This document shows, one piece after another, positions 1 to 5,005 of a DNA stretch of 5,005 nucleotides. Position numbers and translations under genes: made by a program. The notes beneath the pieces were generated by a model that was not told where the DNA came from, did not search any database, and was given only the letters and a program-made list of their open reading frames with translations. Each line of letters starts with the position of its first letter. Position 1 is the first letter of the stretch. The stretch is from positions 1 through 5,005 of the forward strand of contig JADGAO010000227.1 of the NCBI GenBank assembly GCA_015231995.1, written 5' to 3'. The stretch comes from Nitrospinota bacterium (lineage in GTDB: Bacteria > Nitrospinota_A > UBA7883 > JACRLM01).

Positions 1-19
1 TGAGGGAGCGCCTTTTTTT

Positions 20-148
20 GTCATCCTGAGGGAGCCTCTGGCGACCGAAGGATCAGTTGTCATCCTGAAGCAAGCTTTGCGACTGAAGGATCAAAGTAGA
101 ATTGAATATTCTATTAGATAGATTCTTCGGCTTCGCCTCAGAATGACA
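20..148 (+). repeat. Tandem and inverted copies of a dispersed palindromic repeat
   Basis: Two direct units share GTCATCCTGA and GCGAC(C/T)GAAGGATCA (20-55 and 59-93). A third unit in opposite orientation lies at 121-148 (GATTCTTCGG...CAGAATGAC). Units two and three can pair into a long hairpin around an AT-rich loop. Bases 1-10 (TGAGGGAGCG) look like a remnant of another unit cut by the window edge. The rest up to the terminator (149-230) holds nothing I recognise. This kind of repeat is common between genes in several environmental bacterial lineages. Confidence 0.75.
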
Positions 149-230
149 ATATTGTGCGAATGCGATGGATTATGCACTGCCCTCGTAGCGAAGGCCCCCC
201 GCAGTGACAAGTAGGATATCTAACCCCGCC

Positions 231-265
231 AAACAAAAAGGGCCTGCGCCGTGTGACGCAGGCCC
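231..265 (-). terminator. Rho-independent terminator of the cytochrome-porin gene
   Basis: Read on the minus strand, a perfect 9-bp GC-rich stem (GGGCCTGCG paired with CGCAGGCCC, 240-248 with 257-265) encloses an 8-base loop and is followed at once by CTTTTTGTTT (231-240). It begins 25 bases after the stop codon at 291-293. Stem, spacing and T-run together make a classical intrinsic terminator, so the upstream gene is likely transcribed alone or as the last gene. Confidence 0.9.
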
Positions 266-290
266 GAAAGAACCGGAAAAAAAAGTTCGC

Positions 291-1487
291 TTAGAAAGCC
301 GCGAACAACATGACGGTGAGCTGGCTGTCCTTGCTCCTGCCGTCGTCGCTGTACATGGAGTACTCCGGCCTGAGCATGACGTTCTGGGCGATGTTCCACC
401 ACAGGGCAACCGTCGTGGCGGTTGTCTTGACCTTCTTGTTCTTGTTGTCGTAGTTGCCGTAACCTAAGCCAACGCCGAAATGCTTGGAAAGCCCAAGCTC
501 GGCAAGAGCCGAAATGCCGGTGCCTTTGTTGTAAAGAGTGTCATCCGCGCCGACATCGGCGTACATGCCCTGCACTTCGAGGGTCATGCCGCCAACTTCG
601 CCCTGCCACTGAGTGTCAATACCGAAAGCCTCGGTTTTGAACTCCTGGAGTGTGCTACCTTCGTTGGCCCCAACCGCGCCGCAGTTGACGCACTTGGTTT
701 TGCCGGCGACGCCGAAGACGCCGATCATGCCGTCAAACCCGCCCAAGTTCGGCGTGACCGCAAGGCGATAGACAGTGGACAGATCAAACCCGGTGTCGGG
801 CGCGCCATTGGTCGGACCCCAGAGGCCCACAGAAGCGGTAACCAGGTGGCTTTCGATGTAAGCGGTGATACCGGTGGCCGCGCCGGTGGAAACTCCGATT
901 GCCTGAGCGGCGACGGTCTCCGTCCTGTGCTCAAACGCCCTGCCGGGCCTCTTAAGACCGGTGTTGAAGGACTCGAAGCCGAAGAAGGGACCAGCCGCAT
1001 CGGTGTGCCACGGAGTAATGGCGGCCTTCATCTCGCCAAACGTGCCGACAAAAAGAACTTTTCCGGAAAGGGCATCGGCGCCTTCGAAGAGGTATCCGAC
1101 GTTTTTGCCGGCGCGTCCGGCGGCGAAGAAGGCGAACTCATCCGGGAACTGCCACTCGCCGCGTTCCGTGCCCTTTTTGTCAGGCGTGCTGGCGGTCTTC
1201 AATGTGGCCATCTGGTAGCGGTATTTCAGGATTACCGATATGGGCAGATTGGCGGGCAGTGAAAGATTGTCGTCCTCGATCAGGGCAGTGGCGCTATCGA
1301 TGTAGCCGCCGCCCTTGAAGGCGCGTCCAAATGCGTTGAGTTTGGGTATGTGCTGGAAGTGGCAAGCGTAACATGGCAGGTTCATCTGCCGGGCGAAAGA
1401 CGGAACCGCCGAAGACTCCTTCGGGGTAGCCATCAAGCCCACCATGGCGACAGCCATGGCAAACAAGAGAACGGAAACTTTCTTCAT
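291..1487 (-). CDS. Cyc2-like fused monohaem cytochrome c / outer-membrane beta-barrel protein
   Basis: This 398-residue secreted protein probably carries one covalent haem c and sits in the outer membrane. Residues 1-27 are a signal peptide: a Lys-Lys start, a hydrophobic core, and an SSA|VP cleavage site. A short haem domain follows with PSFARQ (29-34), CYACH (C39, C42, proximal ligand H43) and FGRAFKGGGY (53-62). This order matches the N-terminal signature of Cyc2-type cytochrome-porins. Residues from about 80 to 398 have alternating polar and hydrophobic strands, many Gly and aromatic residues, and end in LTVMLFAAF; a terminal Phe is typical of BAM-assembled barrels. The length is at the short end for Cyc2. 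The ATG is well supported by AGGAGGT six bases upstream. Odd: the only other cysteines form a second CXXC (C266, C269) with no His after it. The gene is monocistronic, with its own terminator. By family it may pass electrons across the outer membrane, possibly from Fe(II), but many uncharacterised proteins share this haem motif and the substrate is unproven. Confidence 0.85.
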   Translation of the reverse strand: MKKVSVLLFAMAVAMVGLMATPKESSAVPSFARQMNLPCYACHFQHIPKLNAFGRAFKGGGYIDSATALIEDDNLSLPANLPISVILKYRYQMATLKTASTPDKKGTERGEWQFPDEFAFFAAGRAGKNVGYLFEGADALSGKVLFVGTFGEMKAAITPWHTDAAGPFFGFESFNTGLKRPGRAFEHRTETVAAQAIGVSTGAATGITAYIESHLVTASVGLWGPTNGAPDTGFDLSTVYRLAVTPNLGGFDGMIGVFGVAGKTKCVNCGAVGANEGSTLQEFKTEAFGIDTQWQGEVGGMTLEVQGMYADVGADDTLYNKGTGISALAELGLSKHFGVGLGYGNYDNKNKKVKTTATTVALWWNIAQNVMLRPEYSMYSDDGRSKDSQLTVMLFAAF

Positions 1488-1488
1488 G

Positions 1489-1500
1489 TAGAGACCTCCT
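1489..1500 (-). promoter_or_regulatory. Strong Shine-Dalgarno of the cytochrome-porin gene
   Basis: On the minus strand the sequence AGGAGGT lies six bases before the ATG at 1485-1487. It is nearly a full complement to the 16S rRNA tail and fixes the start, which also gives a good signal peptide. The ten-base string CTTGAGGAGG that holds it (1495-1504) recurs 59 bases upstream in a leader hairpin. Confidence 0.85.
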
Positions 1501-1548
1501 CAAGATTGACTAAAGGGCTTTTGCTTAAGGATCCCATCTCTGTTTTGC

Positions 1549-1568
1549 GGTTCCCTCCTCAAGGAACC
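1549..1568 (-). promoter_or_regulatory. Leader hairpin presenting a second Shine-Dalgarno-like sequence
   Basis: GGTTCC and GGAACC (1549-1554 and 1563-1568) form a perfect 6-bp stem with an 8-base loop. On the minus strand the loop and its 3' edge read TTGAGGAGG, the same core as the real ribosome-binding site. No start codon with a usable frame follows this copy. A smaller hairpin (1587-1598, GCGGA/TCCGC) lies just upstream in the same leader. The stem is seen directly; any regulatory role, such as a ribosome standby site or a protein target, is inference. Confidence 0.35.
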
Positions 1569-1638
1569 ATAAACAAACCCCGAAGGGCGGAAATCCGCAT
1601 GGAGTTCCAAACGGGTTATTTTTCCTCAAACGGGGGGA

Positions 1639-1669
1639 ATTCTATCATAAGTTACGAATCGTTTTACAA
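1639..1669 (-). promoter_or_regulatory. Weak promoter candidate for the cytochrome-porin gene
   Basis: In an AT-rich stretch the minus strand reads TATGATAGAAT (1639-1649), which offers two overlapping -10-like hexamers, TATGAT and TAGAAT. The nearest -35-like match is TTGTAA (1664-1669), but the spacing is 14 or 19 bases rather than 17, so a standard sigma-70 promoter is only weakly supported. If used, it gives a leader of roughly 145 bases. An activator could compensate; the 9-base direct repeat TTACGAATC at 1652-1660 and 1697-1705 is a candidate site. Confidence 0.3.
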
Positions 1670-1795
1670 ATAAAATCGCGGGTTGTTCCGCGCCGCTTAC
1701 GAATCATGCACGCTTACCTGATTGTCATTGCGAGTGAAACGAAGCAATTCCACTAAATCTTGTCGCTGTCCGAGGTGAGTATCGTCACCCTCGGC

Positions 1796-1840
1796 CTTCG
1801 TAGGGGCGCGTCGCGGCGCGCCCGTCTAAAGGAAGGGCGG
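1796..1840 (+). repeat. Left copy of an inverted repeat pair
   Basis: This copy starts CTTCGTAGGGGCGC, contains the GGGCGCG/CGCGCCC hairpin, and ends GGAAGGGCGG. It aligns over its whole length with the reverse complement of 2095-2136, with a 3-base gap and a few substitutions. The two copies face each other about 255 bases apart. Confidence 0.8.
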
Positions 1841-2094
1841 CTCCCGAGCCGCCCTACCGGTGGACATCGGGGTGAAGATACTCCTTTGTCCCCCTTAGAA
1901 AGGGGAGGGGACAGAATGAAACCTTCGTTCGCCCTGCAAATGTACAAGAACACCCCGCCGTCTTTTTTATCAAAGAACTTCCATTTAGGAGTCCGAGGTG
2001 AAGAACACTTCGGACGGCAAGCAATAATTTCTTTAAACCCCTCACCATGCCCTCTCCCGCAAGGGGCGAGGGTAAAAGAATCGGCGTTCGCAAA

Positions 2095-2136
2095 CCGCCC
2101 TTCCATAAGACGGGCGCACGATGCGCCCCTACGAAG
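2095..2136 (-). repeat. Right copy of an inverted repeat pair
   Basis: This is the inverted partner of 1796-1840. Read on the minus strand it begins CCTTCGTAGGGGCGCATCG-like and ends GGAAGGGCGG. Its internal hairpin GGGCGCA/TGCGCCC differs from the left copy by paired changes that keep the stem, as expected of an RNA or cruciform structure, or of repeat variants evolving under pairing. Confidence 0.8.
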
Positions 2137-2177
2137 GGATGCCGGGGTCAAGAAGACCACGGCGAGCGGAGAAGGAA

Positions 2178-2197
2178 CCGTGGTCAGGCGACCACGG
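2178..2197 (-). terminator. Possible weak terminator downstream of korB
   Basis: A perfect 8-bp stem (CCGTGGTC/GACCACGG) with a 4-base loop lies 55 bases past the korB stop codon. On the minus strand it is followed by TTCCTTCTCC, which is pyrimidine-rich but not a real T-run. It could end or slow the korAB transcript or protect its 3' end; it may equally be one more member of the intergenic hairpin mosaic. Confidence 0.35.
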
Positions 2198-2251
2198 AGA
2201 AGCGACAGCGGCGACCAACGGCGAGCAAGAAGGACGTTAACGAACGCCCCC

Positions 2252-3106
2252 CTACATGAACCTCCCGGCCAGTTCCTCCACCTGCCCTGGCGTAGGCGAT
2301 GTCTGGCAAAGAGGCGGCGACCCTGCCGGACGTTGATGATCCAGATACGTCGCGCGCGGGTTTTTGTATATGACCCCTATAGGGATACGCTCGCCCCATT
2401 CGGAGGCTTTGGAAATCGCCGCCATTTTATCGGCGGGGTTGTGCGAGCCGTCGAGCTTGTACGCCCGCTGGCCGTACCACTGGTAGGTGTTCACCTTGTT
2501 GAACGAGACGCAGGGTTGCAGAACGTCTATCAACGCAAACCCGGGCGTTTTCACCGCCTCGACGATAAGCTCCGCAGTGAAGTCTATCTCTTTGGAGAAG
2601 CTTCGCGCCACGAACGCCGCCTCCAATGTGATAGCGATTAGAAGCGGGTTAAGCGGCGTCATTATCACCCCTTCCGGTTGTGTGGGGCTTACAAAACCGA
2701 TGTCAGCCGTGGGCGAGGCCTGCCCCTTCGTAAGCCCGTAAACGCCGTTGTTGTGGGCGATTACCGTGATATCGATATTGCGCCGGATGTTGTGGAGGAA
2801 GTGGTTGCCCCCTTCGCCGTAAAGGTCTCCATCGCCGGAGGTGACGATGACGTCCATATCCTGGTTGGCCACCTTGGCGCCGAACGCCGCGCTTAACGCC
2901 CGTCCGTGAAGCCCGTTAAACCCGTTCAGTTTCATGTAGTGCGGCAGTTTGGCCGCCTGCCCGATGCCGGATACGAGGAGTGTCCTGTCCGGGTCGCGCC
3001 CCAGAATGGAGATCGCCTTTTCCACCGATTTTATTATCTGGAAATCCCCGCAACCGGGGCACCAGGATATTTCGCCTTCGTAATGGATGTCCGCTATATT
3101 CGCCAT
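2252..3106 (-). CDS. korB: 2-oxoacid:ferredoxin oxidoreductase, beta subunit (TPP-binding)
   Basis: This 284-residue cytoplasmic protein is the catalytic beta subunit of a 2-oxoacid:ferredoxin oxidoreductase. It binds thiamine diphosphate and normally a [4Fe-4S] cluster, and works with KorA to convert a 2-oxoacid plus CoA to acyl-CoA, CO2 and reduced ferredoxin, or the reverse. Visible motifs are WCPGCGDF (C16, C19), SGIGQAAKLPHY (47-57), LHGRAL (66-71), the TPP/Mg2+ motif GDGDLYGEGGNH (91-102), HNNGVYGLTKGQASPT (118-133) and DVLQPCVSFNKVNTYQWY (194-211, C199). Length is normal for the short KorB type. The ATG is preceded by GGAGG with a five-base gap, inside the end of korA, and the two reading frames overlap by 13 bp, which suggests coupled translation. 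Odd: the position where relatives carry a further cluster cysteine (GIGC or xxCN) reads Q50 and L60 here. The true substrate (2-oxoglutarate, pyruvate or another 2-oxoacid) cannot be fixed from sequence alone. Confidence 0.95.
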   Translation of the reverse strand: MANIADIHYEGEISWCPGCGDFQIIKSVEKAISILGRDPDRTLLVSGIGQAAKLPHYMKLNGFNGLHGRALSAAFGAKVANQDMDVIVTSGDGDLYGEGGNHFLHNIRRNIDITVIAHNNGVYGLTKGQASPTADIGFVSPTQPEGVIMTPLNPLLIAITLEAAFVARSFSKEIDFTAELIVEAVKTPGFALIDVLQPCVSFNKVNTYQWYGQRAYKLDGSHNPADKMAAISKASEWGERIPIGVIYKNPRATYLDHQRPAGSPPLCQTSPTPGQVEELAGRFM

Positions 3107-4818
3107 TTGTGCCTCCGCTTGATGCGGTCAATAATGTATCCGGTATCGAATGGCCGCCCGTCGTACCGGCGCACCGGCTCGCCTGTTTTCACTCCGGTGT
3201 TGGATTTCAAAAGACGTTCGAATTGGCCCTGAATGTTGTTCTCGACGACATGGATTTTCTTTTTTCCGCGAAGGAGCTTTTTCGCCGCCTCGGTTGGGAA
3301 GGGAGCCACCCGGTTGAAGCAGAGCGCCGCCGTTTTCTTCCCGGCGGCGTTGAGCTTGTCAACCGTGTCGCGCACGGCTCCCGCAACCGAACCGAAACAG
3401 ACGAACACAATATCGGCGTTTTTCGGGCCATGCCATGCTGGGAGACCAGCCTTCTCCTTGTTCATTCCCACAAGTTTGGCGAAACGTTTTTCGGCCATCT
3501 TCATCGAGATTTCCGGGTCTTCGGTTATATGTCCGTTCTCTTCGTGAACGTGGCTGTCGGTGATGAACCTTATGCCCGGCATCCCGTGAACGGCCCGTGG
3601 AGACACTCCATCTTCCGTCAGCTTGTAGCGCAGGTAGGGCTTTTCAACCTTCTGCGGGTCTATAAGCTGGTTTATGGGGAAAGCTTTGGCTGTATCGAGG
3701 CTGTCAACAGTGATGTAGCTGTCAACGAGATGCTGGTCGCCGAGGATGAACGACGGAACCTGATATTTCTCGGATAGGTTCATTGCCGTGGCGGCTGTGT
3801 AAAACGCCTCGTCGGCGGAACCGGGCGCGAATACGAACCGTGGAAACTCCCCATGGCCGATGGACAGTACGAAATCCAGGTCTTCCTGCCCCGTGCGGGT
3901 GGGAAGCCCCGTGGCCGGGCCGGGACGCATGATGTTGGCGATTGTCACCGGCGTTTCGGTTATCGCCGCCAGGCTCACCGCCTCCGACATCAGCGCCAGG
4001 CCACCGCCAGACGTGGTTGTCGCCGACCGCGCCCCGCACGATGAGGCGCCTATCGCCATGTTCAACGCGGCAACTTCGTCCTCCGCCTGTTCGGAGACTA
4101 TTCCAAGCTTGCGCGCCTGGTTTGTTATGTATGTGAATATCCCGGTGGACGGCGACATTGGATAGGCCGTGATGAACCGCAACCCCGCCGCTATCAGGCC
4201 AAGGCCGATTCCAGAGGCTCCGTTTAATAGATACCGGCCTTTGCCATCCTCTCGCCACAGCGGGGCCAGAGCCTGGGGGTAACTCTGCTTGACCGCCTCA
4301 AACCCCGCCAGCGCGCAGGCTGTGTTGCTTTCCCGCACTTTGGAATCTTTTTTGGCGAACTGTTCTTCGAAAATCTGACCAAGCCCATCGAGTGGAAGGT
4401 CGAGCGTGGCGAACAACGCCCCTAGCGCGACGGAATTTTCATAACGCGCCGATCCTTTTTCTTTTGCGATGAACGATATCGGAACCTCGATGACCCTGGC
4501 GCCGTTGGAGGGACGCGCTTTCACAGTAGCGGGATCGAGTATCACGACGGCCGGGTCGAGAAGAGACGGCGAATGAGTCTCGACGCTTTTCCCGTCGAGC
4601 GCCATAAGGACATTCGTATGGTTCGGGGCGCTACGCGGCTGGCTTCTTGCGACGTGTATCCGCATGAAATTGTGCCCCCCGCGCACTCTGGACATGTAAT
4701 CCTGCGAAGCGAACACGTGGTAGCCCATGCGGGCGAGCGATGTGAGCAAAAGATGGGATATGGTGACAAGCCCCTGCCCCGCCGAGCCGCCTATCGTTAT
4801 GGTGAGTTCATTTCTCAT
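3094..4818 (-). CDS. korA: 2-oxoacid:ferredoxin oxidoreductase, fused gamma-alpha subunit
   Basis: This 574-residue cytoplasmic subunit pairs with KorB. The gamma domain comes first (about residues 4-183), with GGSAGQG (10-16) and SRVRGGHN (43-50). The alpha domain runs from about 194 to the end, with YPMSPST (219-225), the Gly/Ser-rich stretch after GASSCG (257-262), RPGPATGLPTRTGQEDL (298-314), HGEFPR (322-327) and a C-terminal domain with VVENNIQGQFERLL (524-537). This gamma-alpha fusion is the known form of two-subunit KorAB enzymes of the reductive or alternative TCA cycle. No separate delta ferredoxin subunit is present nearby, which is also usual for this type. I chose the ATG at 4818; an in-frame GTG two codons earlier (4824) is possible, but its bases form part of GGGTGA, a weak Shine-Dalgarno-like match before the ATG, and homologues start close to the NEL sequence. 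The gene is first in the operon, with a promoter candidate just upstream. Substrate preference is undetermined. Confidence 0.95.
   Translation of the reverse strand: MRNELTITIGGSAGQGLVTISHLLLTSLARMGYHVFASQDYMSRVRGGHNFMRIHVARSQPRSAPNHTNVLMALDGKSVETHSPSLLDPAVVILDPATVKARPSNGARVIEVPISFIAKEKGSARYENSVALGALFATLDLPLDGLGQIFEEQFAKKDSKVRESNTACALAGFEAVKQSYPQALAPLWREDGKGRYLLNGASGIGLGLIAAGLRFITAYPMSPSTGIFTYITNQARKLGIVSEQAEDEVAALNMAIGASSCGARSATTTSGGGLALMSEAVSLAAITETPVTIANIMRPGPATGLPTRTGQEDLDFVLSIGHGEFPRFVFAPGSADEAFYTAATAMNLSEKYQVPSFILGDQHLVDSYITVDSLDTAKAFPINQLIDPQKVEKPYLRYKLTEDGVSPRAVHGMPGIRFITDSHVHEENGHITEDPEISMKMAEKRFAKLVGMNKEKAGLPAWHGPKNADIVFVCFGSVAGAVRDTVDKLNAAGKKTAALCFNRVAPFPTEAAKKLLRGKKKIHVVENNIQGQFERLLKSNTGVKTGEPVRRYDGRPFDTGYIIDRIKRRHKWRI
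3111..3117 (-). promoter_or_regulatory. korB ribosome-binding site inside the korA 3' end
   Basis: GGAGG lies five bases before the korB ATG (3104-3106), within the last codons of korA, whose stop is at 3094-3096. The site lets ribosomes finishing korA reinitiate on korB and supports equal output of the two subunits. Confidence 0.8.
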
Positions 4819-4850
4819 AATCACCCGTTATTTCAGCTTAGTATATTTCC

Positions 4851-4878
4851 ATTGTATCCCTGTTGGGGATAAAATCAA
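4851..4878 (-). promoter_or_regulatory. Candidate sigma-70 promoter of korAB
   Basis: On the minus strand TTGATT (4873-4878, 4 of 6 to the -35 consensus) is followed after 16 bases by TACAAT (4851-4856, 5 of 6 to the -10 consensus). Transcription would start near 4844, about 25 bases before the korA ATG. The spacer contains the palindrome described separately. Confidence 0.5.
4855..4871. promoter_or_regulatory. Palindrome overlapping the korAB promoter (operator candidate)
   Basis: TATCCC and GGGATA (4855-4860 and 4866-4871) form a perfect 6-5-6 inverted repeat that fills the -10/-35 spacer and touches the -10 hexamer. A repressor bound here would block polymerase. I do not recognise the motif as that of any named regulator, and a chance palindrome of this size is possible. 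Confidence 0.35.
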
Positions 4879-4919
4879 AACTCAGTCTAAATTAATATGA
4901 AAGGGGGCCTTGTACTTTG

Positions 4920-4970
4920 CTGAGGGAGGCTCTGCGACCGAAGGGTCAAAGTAGAATAGAACATTCTTTT
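4920..4970 (+). repeat. Further copy of the window-start dispersed repeat
   Basis: CTGAGGGAGGCTCTGCGACC and the following GAAGGGTCAAAGTAGAAT...ATTCT match the units near the start of the window in the same orientation, including the trailing AT-rich tail seen at 91-112. The leading GTCATC part is missing or diverged. Bases 4971-5005 hold nothing identifiable. Confidence 0.65.
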
Positions 4971-5005
4971 AGCCCGGATTCCGAAATTGAAATTGGATTT
5001 TGTGT

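Larger units (their letters stand above)
1724..2197. repeat. Intergenic mosaic of palindromic repeats
   Basis: This stretch between korB and the cytochrome leader has no credible gene and is filled with hairpins. They are: a GTCATTGCGAG...GAAGCAATTCC element (1724-1751); CCGAGGTGA/TCACCCTCGG (1770-1794, one bulge); GGGCGCG/CGCGCCC (1804-1823); GGGCGGCTC/GAGCCGCCC (1835-1854); CCCCTT/AAGGGG (1891-1905); GTCCGAGGTG/CACTTCGGAC (1991-2015, one G-T pair); CCCTCtCCC/GGGcGAGGG (2050-2072); GGGCGCA/TGCGCCC (2112-2128); and CCGTGGTC/GACCACGG (2178-2197). Several resemble dispersed intergenic repeats found in many bacterial genomes. The AT-richer piece at about 1915-1985 holds nothing I recognise. Confidence 0.75.

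Noticed and set aside
20..148. CRISPR array
   Set aside because: The units are few, imperfect, in mixed orientation and have no regular unique spacers, so this is a palindromic intergenic repeat.
480..1262. Plus-strand 260-codon open frame opposite the cytochrome-porin gene
   Set aside because: It is a shadow of the real gene; the minus strand has a signal peptide, haem motif, strong ribosome-binding site and terminator, while this frame has none.
1505..1640. Cyclic-di-GMP (GEMM) riboswitch in the cytochrome leader
   Set aside because: A GGAACCGCAAAAC string on the minus strand recalls the GEMM core, and such switches precede cytochrome genes in some bacteria, but the GGCAAACC segment, the GNRA tetraloop and the second helix are not present.
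1753..2160. Minus-strand open frame of 135 codons in the korB-cytochrome gap
   Set aside because: Its translation is that of translated palindromic repeats (Arg- and Pro-rich, fragments such as LAPCGRGHGEG), it has no ribosome-binding site or domain, and it spans the hairpin mosaic.
1760..2641. Plus-strand open frame of 293 codons
   Set aside because: It runs through the repeat mosaic and then antisense through the C-terminal half of korB, a clear conserved gene; the product is Arg-rich and unlike any family.
2980..3777. Plus-strand 265-codon open frame opposite korA/korB
   Set aside because: It lies antisense to conserved korA and korB motifs and crosses their junction; no start signal or recognisable domain.

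Overview
This 5-kb window comes from a Gram-negative bacterium, probably an uncultured or deep-branching lineage (Nitrospirota, Nitrospinota and Desulfobacterota relatives are plausible; the sequence alone does not decide). The evidence is a secreted c-type cytochrome with an outer-membrane beta-barrel, a ferredoxin-linked 2-oxoacid oxidoreductase, moderately high GC in the genes, and short palindromic repeats crowding the intergenic space. All three genes lie on the minus strand.

Layout on the + coordinates: 1-148 holds copies of a dispersed palindromic repeat. 231-265 is a clear intrinsic terminator for the first gene. 291-1487 encodes a 398-residue protein with a signal peptide, one CXXCH haem site in a PSFARQ...FGRxFK context, and a barrel-like remainder ending in Phe, which is the architecture of Cyc2-like fused cytochrome-porins. 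1488-1720 is its upstream leader and promoter region. 1724-2197 contains no credible gene and is a mosaic of at least seven hairpins, including a pair of about 45-bp inverted copies of one element. 2252-3106 and 3094-4818 encode korB and korA, a two-subunit 2-oxoacid:ferredoxin oxidoreductase whose KorA is a gamma-alpha fusion; the genes overlap by 13 bp. 4819-4880 carries a plausible korA promoter with a palindrome in its spacer. Another copy of the window-start repeat sits at 4920-4970.

KorA and KorB form one enzyme that interconverts a 2-oxoacid plus CoA with an acyl-CoA, CO2 and reduced ferredoxin, either oxidatively or in the CO2-fixing direction of the reductive TCA cycle. The cytochrome gene is a separate transcription unit 765 bp downstream. 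If it is truly Cyc2-like, electrons entering at the outer membrane and ferredoxin-driven carbon metabolism would fit a chemolithotroph, but that link is inference from three genes. The most notable points are the fused cytochrome-porin with a second, non-haem CXXC pair, a KorB that appears to lack one of the usual iron-sulfur cysteines, and the hairpin-dense intergenic region.
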